From positions 1 to 8,762 of the forward strand of contig JAISZW010000273.1 of assembly GCA_031284445.1 (NCBI GenBank): 8,762 nucleotides of DNA, written 5' to 3'. Both the position numbers and the translations under genes were made by a program. Below the pieces are notes generated by a model. The model made no database searches, had not been told where the DNA came from, and saw only the letters and a list, made by a program, of their open reading frames with translations. Shown here one piece after another: positions 1 to 6,159 of the stretch. How positions within the stretch are numbered: position 1 is the first letter of the stretch; every line of letters begins with the position of its first letter. The DNA comes from Candidatus Methanovirga basalitermitum (GTDB lineage Archaea; Methanobacteriota; Methanobacteria; Methanobacteriales; Methanobacteriaceae).

Positions 1-45
1 TTTTTTAATATTAATTGATATTATTTGTTTATTTAGAAAAATAAG

Positions 46-54
46 TTATATAAA
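46..54 (-). promoter_or_regulatory. Possible TATA box facing a leftward gene off the window
   Basis: Read on the minus strand this is TTTATATAA, close to the methanogen TATA consensus. Transcription would start near position 20-25 and run out of the left edge. The box also reads as TTATATAAA on the plus strand, so its direction is uncertain, and no gene is visible to confirm it. Confidence 0.25.
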
Positions 55-283
55 TTTTATAATTAAATAATTAAGCATTTTAAAACGAATTAAAAAATTT
101 ATCAAATTCTAAACTGTATTTAAGCATAACAAATTTAATTTTACAATGCACAATGATAAAAAAAACTAATAAGTTGATTAAAAGTGTTTAAGTTTGAAAA
201 TTATCTTTTTTAAGGCATAACAGATCATTATAAACTATGTTCTTTGATGGAAAGTTTAAAAAGGATAGAAAAATGAATATTAT

Positions 284-369
284 GGATTATATTAATTTTA
301 TTACAGGTACTAAAGGAAAATATTAAGGGTTATATTAATTTTATTGCGGTTACTAAAGGAAATATACCA
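284..369 (+). repeat. Degenerate tandem duplication, 43-bp unit
   Basis: Copy 1 (284-326) and copy 2 (327-369) lie directly head to tail. They share a 16-base core, TTATATTAATTTTATT, and a second shared block, ACTAAAGGAAA, separated by a few substitutions; the ends differ by a small indel. Because 43 is not a multiple of three, the second copy shifts reading frame relative to the first. Both can be read as a similar peptide (YINFI...TKG) in different frames, as expected if part of a former coding sequence was duplicated and then decayed. Confidence 0.7.
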
Positions 370-389
370 TTCATTAGAAACTAATCATA

Positions 390-433
390 TATCAATGAAA
401 ATATATGGGTTTATCAATGAAAATATATGGGTT
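390..433 (+). repeat. Perfect 22-bp tandem duplication
   Basis: Two identical 22-bp units (390-411 and 412-433) lie head to tail, each starting TATCAATGAAAATATA and ending TGGGTT. There are only two copies and no spacer, so it is not a CRISPR array. Perfect identity suggests a recent slippage or duplication event, younger than the degenerate 43-bp duplication just upstream. Confidence 0.85.
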
Positions 434-488
434 TGGTAACATTACCCTTTTTCAATAGAAAAAAATAACAATACTACAAGGACTTTAT

Positions 489-527
489 AATGCTATTGTA
501 TTAGATTATAAACTCTTTAATAGCATT
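489..527. repeat. 9-bp inverted repeat, 21-base loop
   Basis: AATGCTATT at 489-497 is the exact reverse complement of AATAGCATT at 519-527. As RNA it could form a weak stem. It lies at the left end of the coding-like stretch 505-678. No oligo-T run follows, so it is not a good terminator; its function is unknown. Confidence 0.45.
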
Positions 528-678
528 TAAACTTCACATAGATGATGAAATAAGAGCAAAAATAAAACAAAGAATATAAAACCAATATTTAACACAGTTG
601 GCTGGGATGTTAAAAGATAAATTTATAAAAACTGGTGATGACTATGATAAGGAAGAAAAAGATAGGTTAACTATGTGA
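505..678 (+). pseudogene. Stop-interrupted coding-like fragment, unknown family
   Basis: One plus-strand frame stays open from 505 to 678 apart from a single internal TAA at 577-579. The first part reads INSLIAFKLHIDDEIRAKI and ends in KQRI before the stop. The second part continues NQYLTQLAGMLKDKFIKTG and then a lysine-, glutamate- and aspartate-rich tail ending in TM. Composition resembles a charged helical protein rather than translated spacer, but I cannot assign a family. There is no ATG with a ribosome site in front of the first half; ATG 607 would give only 23 residues. It may be the tail of a decayed gene that once covered 247-678, consistent with the frame-shifting duplications upstream. 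Chance opening of a purine-rich strand remains a real alternative. Confidence 0.3.
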
Positions 679-887
679 TAGCAATGAAAAATTTCTTAGG
701 TTGACAGCATTGAATAAAAATGTTTATATAATATGGTTTCTTTATTTATAATAATGTTACTATTATTGTTCTACAAAATTTTTATAGCTAACAATTATTA
801 AACAAATGTATTATTATACAAATTATAGTATGTACTTATTTAAGTTTAATTATGTATTTAATAGTAAAGATGATAATTTTTACGTGG

Positions 888-895
888 TATATAAA
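888..895 (+). promoter_or_regulatory. TATA box, probable rpl10e promoter
   Basis: TATATAAA lies about 90 bases before the rpl10e start. Archaeal initiation about 25 bases downstream would put the transcript start near 915-920 and leave a leader of about 60 bases. A second, weaker TATA-like box (ACATATATT, 930-938) would give a leader of under 20 bases. Confidence 0.5.
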
Positions 896-965
896 TAATT
901 TCAAACTTATTAAATAGAAAAACTTGTTTACATATATTGTCGAATAAATTAAAAAATATTAAATA

Positions 966-970
966 GAGGA
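966..970 (+). promoter_or_regulatory. Ribosome binding site of rpl10e
   Basis: GAGGA sits 7 bases before ATG 978 and complements the CCUCC at the 3' end of archaeal 16S rRNA. It supports this start codon. Confidence 0.7.
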
Positions 971-977
971 TTTTAAA

Positions 978-1460
978 ATGGTACGGGCATATACAAGAAG
1001 AGAGTATATAAGAAAAATTCCAGGTTCAAAAGTTGTTCAATATGATATGGGTAATTTATCCTATAAATTCCCAGTCACTATTAGTTTAGCTACTAAAAAA
1101 CCAGTTCAAATTAGACACAATGCTTTAGAGGCAGCAAGAATAGCTTCTAATAGATATGTACAAAGAAAAGCTGGGAGATTAGGTTATCACTTAAAAATAA
1201 GAGTTTATCCTCATCAGATTGTAAGAGAAAATCCTATGGCTACTGGTGCAGGGGCAGACAGGGTGCAAAGTGGTATGAGGAATGCCTTTGGTAAGTCTGT
1301 TAGTTCTGAAGCTTTTCTTTCAAAGGGTCAAAGAGTTATATCTATCTATACAGATGCAAAAAATTTTGAAGATGGAAAAGAAGCATTGAAAAGAGCTTCT
1401 ATGAAGCTACCAGGTCAGTACAGAATATTAATTGATAATGGTGAAGAGTTGATCAAATGA
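978..1460 (+). CDS. rpl10e: 50S ribosomal protein L10e (uL16 family)
   Basis: This is an archaeal large-subunit ribosomal protein of the L10e/L16 family, which sits near the peptidyl-transferase centre and helps position tRNA. The 160-residue length is close to the usual archaeal size. The N-terminus MVRAYTRREYIRKIPGSKV and the conserved block at about residues 93-108 (ADRVQSGMRNAFGKSV), with the basic RNA-contacting stretch QRKAGRLGYHLKIRVYPH at about 62-79, are family hallmarks. The start is supported by GAGGA 7 bases upstream. The gene appears to be transcribed alone: it has its own TATA box upstream, and a T-rich tract plus a palindrome follow within 120 bases before ppsA. It is intact and shows nothing unusual. 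Confidence 0.97.
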   Translation: MVRAYTRREYIRKIPGSKVVQYDMGNLSYKFPVTISLATKKPVQIRHNALEAARIASNRYVQRKAGRLGYHLKIRVYPHQIVRENPMATGAGADRVQSGMRNAFGKSVSSEAFLSKGQRVISIYTDAKNFEDGKEALKRASMKLPGQYRILIDNGEELIK

Positions 1461-1558
1461 CCTTTTTTAATTATTTATTTCTTTGAATTTAAAGTTAAAC
1501 CTATTTCCAACAATTAAAAATTCGTATTGATTCATCTGATTTTTTACATGAGACACCA

Positions 1559-1576
1559 TATTATTTTAAAATAATA
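1559..1576. repeat. Perfect 18-bp palindrome between rpl10e and ppsA
   Basis: TATTATTTTAAAATAATA is an exact self-complementary sequence, lying 99 bases after rpl10e and immediately upstream of a TATA-like TTTAAAAATAAA (1580-1591) that could serve ppsA. It could be a repressor or activator operator at the ppsA promoter. In DNA this AT-rich a chance palindrome is possible. Confidence 0.55.
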
Positions 1577-1579
1577 AAA

Positions 1580-1591
1580 TTTAAAAATAAA
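1580..1591 (+). promoter_or_regulatory. Candidate TATA box of ppsA
   Basis: TTTAAAAATAAA would place the transcript start near 1610 and give a leader of about 45 bases before ATG 1658. The alternative TTATAAAA near 1626-1633 would make the message almost leaderless, although an AGGT ribosome site is present (1648-1651). That favours the upstream box. Confidence 0.35.
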
Positions 1592-1657
1592 TTTTAATCA
1601 TAAGAAATTGATTTGTAGATTAGATTATAAAATTAAAGATTTTAAAAAGGTTAAATT

Positions 1658-3949
1658 ATGTATGTTAAAAATTTTGAAGATATAAATAAGGAAGAAGTAG
1701 ATATTGCTGGAGGAAAAGGAGCTAACCTAGGAGAATTAACTCAGGCAGGAATTCCTGTTCCACCAGGATTTGTAATCACTTCAGAAACTTATAAAAAATT
1801 CATGGATGTAACTGGAATTTTTGATAAGGTTATGGAATTATTAAAACCAATAGATGTTAACAATAATAAAGAGCTTCAAGAAGTAGCAAGACAAATTAAG
1901 TCATTAATAACATCAACTGAAATTCCTAAGGATATCCAAATAATTATTATAGAATCTTACAATGCTTTAGGTGAAAAAACAGGAGTAAATGAAACTGATG
2001 TGGCTGTTAGGTCTTCTGCAACTGCTGAGGACTTACCTGAAGCATCATTTGCAGGTCAACAGGATACTTTCCTTCATATTAGTGGTATTGATCAACTTTT
2101 AAAATATGTTAGAAAATGTTGGGCTTCTTTATTTGAAGCAAGAGCTATTTTTTACCGTGAAGAAAATAACTTTGAACACTCAAAGGTGTATATTGCTGTT
2201 GTTGTTCAGGAAATGGTCCCATCTGAGAAAGCTGGTGTAATGTTTACTGTTAACCCATCAACTGGTGAAGATGTAGCTTTAATCGAAGGTTCTTGGGGTC
2301 TTGGAGAAGCAGTTGTCTCTGGTATTGTTACACCAGATACTTATTATGTTGACAAGAAAACAAATGAAATCTTAAATTTTAGTGTTGCTGATAAAAAGAA
2401 GATGTTTATTAAAAAACCTAATGGAAGCACATATGAAGAAGATGTTCCTGATGATATGAGGAATAAAAGAGTTTTATCTGATGAAGAGTTAATTGAATTG
2501 AATGAAATGGGTAAAAGAATTCAAACTCATTATCAAGCTCCTCAAGATACAGAATGGGCTTTTTATAAAAATAAACTGTTTTTATTGCAATCAAGACCTA
2601 TTACTACCTTAGGTAATAAATCAACATCTGATGACTCTGATGTGATAGGTGATAAGGAAGTTTTAATTAAAGGATTGGGTGCAAGCCCTGGATTAGGCTC
2701 TGGTGAAGTTAAAATCATTACTAAAATTCAAGAGTTAGATAAAGTTAAAGATGGAGATATTTTAGTCACCACAATGACAACTCCTGATATGGTTCCAGCA
2801 ATGAAGCGTGCAGATGGAATTGTTACTGATGAAGGAGGAATTACTTCACATGCGGCTATTATATCAAGAGAACTTGGAATTTCTTGTGTGGTGGGAACAG
2901 GAAAAGGAACTTCTACTTTAAAAGAAAGCGATTTTGTAACAGTCGATGGTAAAAAAGGTTTTGTATATGAAGGAGAATTTAAAGCCCCTGCTGGAAGCCA
3001 AGATATTTCTCAAACAACAGCTCAATCTGTGTCTGCTCCAATTTTAACAGTAACAGATGTTAAAGTCAATGTAAGTATGGCTGAAGCCGCTGCTAAAGCA
3101 GCATCGACTGATGCTGATGGAGTAGGACTCCTTAGAACAGAACACATGATATTAGCCACAGGTGTTCATCCTAAAAAGTTCATCTTAGAAGGTAGAGAAA
3201 ATGAACTCATTGACACATTAGTTGAAAATATTTTGAAGGTAGTAGATGTTTTCTATCCAAAAACTGTATGGTACAGAACGCTAGATGCTCCAACTGACGA
3301 GTTTCAAACCTTAGAGGGTGGAGAAAATGAACCACACGAACACAATCCAATGCTTGGTTGGAGGGGAATTAGAAGAGAATTGGATGAACCAGAAATCCTT
3401 GCAGCCGAGTTTAAAGCTGTTAAAAAGTTGCATGATAAGGGCTACACTAATATAGGTGTGATGATACCTCTTGTACAACATCCATCTGAACTTAAAAAAG
3501 CGAAAGAAATTGCTGAAAGTGTAGGACTTAGACCACATATAGATGTGGAATTTGGTATAATGGTTGAAACCCCAGGTGCAGCACTTATAATTGAAGAATT
3601 TATAGAAGTTGGTCTTGATTTCATAAGTTTTGGTACCAATGATTTAACTCAATACACTCTTGCAATTGATAGGAACAATGAACTTGTTTCTAAACATTAT
3701 ACTGAAGAGCATCCAGCTATTTTAAAACTCATTAAATATGTAATTGAAAGATGTAATGAAGCTGGTGTAACAACAAGTGTTTGTGGTCAAGCTGGCAGTA
3801 TACCTAAGATCGTTGAAAAACTTGTTGAATTCGGAATTTCAAGTGTATCTTCAAATACTGATGCGGTTGCAGAGGTAAGACATACTGTTGCTAAGGCAGA
3901 ACAAAAATTGCTCTTGAACTATGTCAGAAATAATAGTAAAAGAGATTAG
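1658..3949 (+). CDS. ppsA: Phosphoenolpyruvate synthase (pyruvate, water dikinase)
   Basis: It converts pyruvate, ATP and water to PEP, AMP and phosphate in the cytoplasm, the entry step of gluconeogenesis in methanogens. All three domains are visible. The N-terminal ATP-binding domain (about 1-320) carries GGKGANLGELTQAGIPVPPG at 18-37, AVRSSATAEDLPEASFAGQQ at 116-135, DTEW at 297-300 and QSRPIT at 311-316. The swivelling phosphohistidine domain has GGITSHAAI with catalytic His398. The C-terminal PEP/pyruvate barrel (about 465-755) has LLRTEHM, the YRTLDAPTDEF block, FGIMVETPGAA and FGTNDLTQYTLAIDR, with the catalytic cysteine at 709 in VCGQA. The 763-residue length is normal for archaeal PpsA. 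After Cys709 the usual CGQxPSD reads CGQAGSI, a mild departure. ATG 1658 has AGGT at a 6-base spacing. The gene is probably monocistronic, ended by the hairpin at 3964-3996. Confidence 0.96.
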   Translation: MYVKNFEDINKEEVDIAGGKGANLGELTQAGIPVPPGFVITSETYKKFMDVTGIFDKVMELLKPIDVNNNKELQEVARQIKSLITSTEIPKDIQIIIIESYNALGEKTGVNETDVAVRSSATAEDLPEASFAGQQDTFLHISGIDQLLKYVRKCWASLFEARAIFYREENNFEHSKVYIAVVVQEMVPSEKAGVMFTVNPSTGEDVALIEGSWGLGEAVVSGIVTPDTYYVDKKTNEILNFSVADKKKMFIKKPNGSTYEEDVPDDMRNKRVLSDEELIELNEMGKRIQTHYQAPQDTEWAFYKNKLFLLQSRPITTLGNKSTSDDSDVIGDKEVLIKGLGASPGLGSGEVKIITKIQELDKVKDGDILVTTMTTPDMVPAMKRADGIVTDEGGITSHAAIISRELGISCVVGTGKGTSTLKESDFVTVDGKKGFVYEGEFKAPAGSQDISQTTAQSVSAPILTVTDVKVNVSMAEAAAKAASTDADGVGLLRTEHMILATGVHPKKFILEGRENELIDTLVENILKVVDVFYPKTVWYRTLDAPTDEFQTLEGGENEPHEHNPMLGWRGIRRELDEPEILAAEFKAVKKLHDKGYTNIGVMIPLVQHPSELKKAKEIAESVGLRPHIDVEFGIMVETPGAALIIEEFIEVGLDFISFGTNDLTQYTLAIDRNNELVSKHYTEEHPAILKLIKYVIERCNEAGVTTSVCGQAGSIPKIVEKLVEFGISSVSSNTDAVAEVRHTVAKAEQKLLLNYVRNNSKRD

Positions 3950-3963
3950 ATATTTTTAAATTG

Positions 3964-3996
3964 TCTTCGACAATAATCGAAGATTTTTTTGTTTTT
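3964..3996 (+). terminator. Hairpin plus oligo-T terminator after ppsA
   Basis: A perfect 7-bp stem, TCTTCGA (3964-3970) with TCGAAGA (3977-3983), encloses a 6-base loop and runs directly into TTTTTTTGTTTTT. It begins 15 bases after the ppsA stop. It looks like a bacterial intrinsic terminator; in archaea the oligo-T tract alone is usually sufficient. Confidence 0.85.
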
Positions 3997-4043
3997 AACT
4001 TTCAAACGAATAATCAAAGATTCTTCTAAATTGAAAATAGATG

Positions 4044-4055
4044 TTCAATATTGAA
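4044..4055. repeat. 12-bp palindrome upstream of the aIF2 beta promoter
   Basis: TTCAATATTGAA is exactly self-complementary, and a flanking TTGAAAA copy lies at 4031-4037. It ends about 28 bases before the TATA box at 4083. The position suits an operator, but no regulator is identifiable and chance is possible at this base composition. Confidence 0.35.
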
Positions 4056-4082
4056 AAAAATAAAACAGCACTTTACACAGAA

Positions 4083-4089
4083 TATATAG
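4083..4089 (+). promoter_or_regulatory. TATA box of the aIF2 beta gene
   Basis: TATATAG lies 49 bases before ATG 4138. Initiation about 25 bases downstream would fall near 4110, leaving a leader of roughly 28 bases that contains the AAGGAAAGA ribosome site (4125-4133). Confidence 0.5.
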
Positions 4090-4137
4090 AAAACAAACAT
4101 TCTTTTATAAATTTATTAATGAATAAGGAAAGATATC

Positions 4138-4545
4138 ATGGGAAAATATGAAGAATTGTTATCAAGAGCAATTGACCAGTTACCTCCTGAAATTTTTGAG
4201 ACAAAAAGGTTTATTGTTCCTAAAGCATATTCGAATATACAAGGAAATAGAACTTTTATTAAAAATTTCAAAGAAATATCTGAAAGTTTAAATAGGGATT
4301 CTCAACATGTTTTAAAATTTTTATTAAGAGAGTTAGGTACTGCGGGTAATTTAGAAGGTAGCAGAGCTATTTTACAAGGTAAATTTACTCATTATTTAAT
4401 AAATGAAAGAATTGATGAGTATATTAAGAGATTTGTGTATTGTCAAGAATGTAACAGACCAGATACACAAATTATAAGAGAAGGAAAAACATTTATCCTT
4501 AAATGTTCAGCATGTGGTGCTAAAGCTCCTCTTAAAACATTATAA
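4138..4545 (+). CDS. Translation initiation factor 2 subunit beta (aIF2 beta)
   Basis: The beta subunit of the heterotrimeric factor aIF2 associates with the GTP-binding gamma subunit, which delivers initiator methionyl-tRNA to the small ribosomal subunit. The 135-residue length is typical of archaeal aIF2 beta. The central alpha-beta domain includes GNRTFIKNFKEISESLNRD (36-54) and KFLLRELGTAGNLEG (60-74). The C-terminal zinc ribbon has two CxxC knuckles, Cys102/Cys105 (YCQEC) and Cys123/Cys126 (KCSAC). The helix IDEYIKRFVYCQECNRPDT linking the core to the ribbon is characteristic. The start is supported by a purine-rich AAGGAAAG site 5-12 bases upstream and a TATA box further up. leuA follows after 79 bases with no clear terminator between, so some co-transcription is possible. 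Confidence 0.95.
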   Translation: MGKYEELLSRAIDQLPPEIFETKRFIVPKAYSNIQGNRTFIKNFKEISESLNRDSQHVLKFLLRELGTAGNLEGSRAILQGKFTHYLINERIDEYIKRFVYCQECNRPDTQIIREGKTFILKCSACGAKAPLKTL

Positions 4546-4579
4546 TCATTTTCAGCTTTTAAAAATAAATAATTAAAAA

Positions 4580-4584
4580 GGTGA
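4580..4584 (+). promoter_or_regulatory. Second possible ribosome site upstream of leuA
   Basis: GGTGA complements the 3' end of 16S rRNA and lies 4 bases before an in-frame ATT codon at 4589. It is the site expected if leuA begins with a non-AUG codon 12 codons before ATG 4625. It is also where a GTG (4581) opens an 11-codon out-of-frame leader. Confidence 0.3.
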
Positions 4585-4616
4585 AAACATTTTCATTGAG
4601 AGTATTGAGAAAGTAA

Positions 4617-4622
4617 AGGAGG
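4617..4622 (+). promoter_or_regulatory. AGGAGG ribosome site unusually close to ATG 4625
   Basis: The perfect AGGAGG ends only two bases before ATG 4625, tighter than the 4-8 bases seen at other starts in this window. Either initiation tolerates this short spacing, or the motif is coincidental coding sequence and the true start lies upstream. Confidence 0.5.
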
Positions 4623-4624
4623 CA

Positions 4625-6118
4625 ATGAAACTTCCAAAAAGTGTTAATATACTTGATACGACTTTAAGAGACGGTGAACAAGCTCCTGGAGTTGTGTTTA
4701 CTGTGGATGAAAAGATTCAAATAGCTCAAAGATTAGACAAAATAGGAGTAAATAGTATAGAAGTTGGTTTTCCAAGAGTTTCTGATGCTGAAAAAGTATC
4801 AGCACGAGTTATAAAGGATTTAGGATTAAATGCTAATATTTATGGTTTAAGTAGAGTTTTAAAAGAGGATATTGATGCTTTGATTGATAGTGATTTAAGT
4901 TATATGCATACTTTCATTGGAACTTCAAAATTACATAGAGATTATAAGTTAAAAATGTCTAAAGAGGAGATTTTAGAGAAGGCTGTTTATGCAATTGAAT
5001 ATGGTAAAGATCATGGGATTAGTGTGGAATTTTCAGCAGAGGATGCTACAAGAACTGAGGAAGATTATTTAATGGATGTTTATAAGGCGGCTGAATCAGC
5101 GGGAGCAAATATTTTAAATGTTCCTGATACTGTTGGTATTTTATTCCCATCAGCAATAAAAGAGTTGATTACAAAAATCAAGGAAAACATTAAAATTCCT
5201 ATTAGTATTCATTGCCATAATGATTTCGGATTAGCTGTTGCTAATTCTTTAATGGCTATTGAATCTGGAGCAAGTCAAGTTCATCTGACTATTAATGGAA
5301 TTGGTGAGCGTGCTGGAAATGCATCTTTAGAGGAGTTTGTGGTTGCATTAAACATTGCTTATGGGTATGAAAATCTTAAAATTGATACAACTCAACTATT
5401 TAACTTATCAGAATTTGTATCTAAATTAACTGGGATTAAAATCCCTATTAACAAACCAATTGTAGGTGGGAATGCTTTTGCTCATGAGTCAGGGATACAT
5501 GTTCATGGTGTTTTAGAAAATACTGCTACATATGAGCCAATAAGTCCTGAAATGGTGGGTCATACAAGAAAAATAGCTTTAGGAAAACATACTGGTGCAA
5601 ATAGTTTAAAATCAAAATTGAATGAATATAATATCGAGGTTGATCAAAAACAATTTAATCAAATCTATAATCAGATAAAAACTCTTGGAGATAAAGGAAA
5701 AACTATAACTGATGCTGATTTAAAAGCAATAGCTATTACCACATTGGGAAAAGCAAATAAGGAATCAATAAAACTTTTGGGTCTTACAGTAATAAGTGGA
5801 GATACAGTATCAGCTACTGCAACCGTGAAGTTAAGTATTGATGGTAAGGTTGAAGAGAGATCAGAGATTGGTGTTGGACCAGTTGATGCTACATTAAAAG
5901 CTATTTCAAAGTTGGTTAAGGGATATATTGATGTTGATTTAGAGGAGTATAATATTGATGCTATTACTGGTGGTACTGATGCTTTAGCAGAAGTATTTGT
6001 CATAACATCAGATAGTGAGGGAAATAAAGCAACTGGAAGGTCAACTCAGGAAGATGTTATTTTAGCAAGTGTTGATGCCATATTAAACTCCATTAATAAA
6101 ATAATAGCTATTAAGTAG
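4625..6118 (+). CDS. leuA: 2-isopropylmalate synthase (archaeal LeuA type)
   Basis: It likely condenses acetyl-CoA with 2-oxoisovalerate, the first committed step of leucine synthesis. The catalytic TIM barrel begins at ILDTTLRDGEQAPGV (9-23, metal ligand Asp11), continues with HTFIGTS (95-101) and SIHCHNDFGLAVANS (194-208, metal ligands His196 and His198), and ends the core with NGIGERAGNASLEE (224-237, Asn232). A linker with FAHESGIHVHG (285-295) leads to the C-terminal regulatory LeuA domain (about 380-497), where leucine feedback acts in the family. This domain separates it from the shorter homocitrate synthase AksA. The close relative citramalate synthase CimA remains possible. EVGFP, HTFI.TS and NVPDTVG resemble bacterial LeuA more than my recollection of CimA, which is why I prefer leuA. 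At 497 residues it is near full length, but the start is uncertain: the frame stays open upstream to 4577. Confidence 0.8.
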   Translation: MKLPKSVNILDTTLRDGEQAPGVVFTVDEKIQIAQRLDKIGVNSIEVGFPRVSDAEKVSARVIKDLGLNANIYGLSRVLKEDIDALIDSDLSYMHTFIGTSKLHRDYKLKMSKEEILEKAVYAIEYGKDHGISVEFSAEDATRTEEDYLMDVYKAAESAGANILNVPDTVGILFPSAIKELITKIKENIKIPISIHCHNDFGLAVANSLMAIESGASQVHLTINGIGERAGNASLEEFVVALNIAYGYENLKIDTTQLFNLSEFVSKLTGIKIPINKPIVGGNAFAHESGIHVHGVLENTATYEPISPEMVGHTRKIALGKHTGANSLKSKLNEYNIEVDQKQFNQIYNQIKTLGDKGKTITDADLKAIAITTLGKANKESIKLLGLTVISGDTVSATATVKLSIDGKVEERSEIGVGPVDATLKAISKLVKGYIDVDLEEYNIDAITGGTDALAEVFVITSDSEGNKATGRSTQEDVILASVDAILNSINKIIAIK

Positions 6119-6126
6119 CTTATATT

Positions 6127-6159
6127 TAATAAAGTTTTTTTTTTTAAAAAAGTTTATTA
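6127..6159. terminator. Shared convergent terminator, T/A inverted repeat
   Basis: TAATAAA (6127-6133) pairs with TTTATTA (6153-6159), and TTTTTT (6135-6140) pairs with AAAAAA (6146-6151), leaving a G/G mismatch and a T5 loop. It gives an eleven-T run on the plus strand for leuA and a six-T run on the minus strand for the exporter operon. The right arm includes the permease stop codon. Only 38 bases separate the two stops, so one element serves both directions. Confidence 0.7.

Larger units (their letters stand above)
1..977. other. AT-rich spacer without an intact gene
   Basis: No open frame of convincing length is present on either strand of this nearly 1 kb stretch, and no tRNA or rRNA could be recognised. 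It contains a degenerate 43-bp tandem duplication (284-369), a perfect 22-bp tandem duplication (390-433), a 9-bp inverted repeat (489-527), a stop-interrupted coding-like stretch (505-678), several TATA-like boxes and the promoter of rpl10e. The mix of duplications and short broken frames suggests decayed accessory DNA upstream of a conserved ribosomal gene; that is inference. Confidence 0.7.

Noticed and set aside
284..433. CRISPR array
   Set aside because: There are only two copies of each unit, directly adjacent, with no spacers between them and no cas genes nearby.
632..638. C/D-box guide RNA starting at a C-box-like GTGATGA
   Set aside because: No CTGA D box lies at a suitable distance downstream and no D'/C' pair is visible.
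1..977. tRNA or other structured RNA gene in the left spacer
   Set aside because: No TTC-containing T-loop, no paired acceptor stem and no GC-rich island was found; in AT-rich archaea stable RNAs usually stand out by GC content.
3311..3639. Open frames on the minus strand inside ppsA
   Set aside because: They lie wholly within the well-supported ppsA coding sequence, have no ribosome sites and resemble no known family; they mirror the real gene.
5671..6003. 110-codon minus-strand open frame inside leuA
   Set aside because: It is antisense to the conserved regulatory domain of leuA, and its serine- and proline-rich composition is typical of a complement artefact.
4625..6118. Homocitrate synthase AksA (coenzyme B pathway)
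   Set aside because: The protein has the C-terminal regulatory domain and is about 100 residues longer than typical AksA; LeuA, or less likely CimA, fits better.
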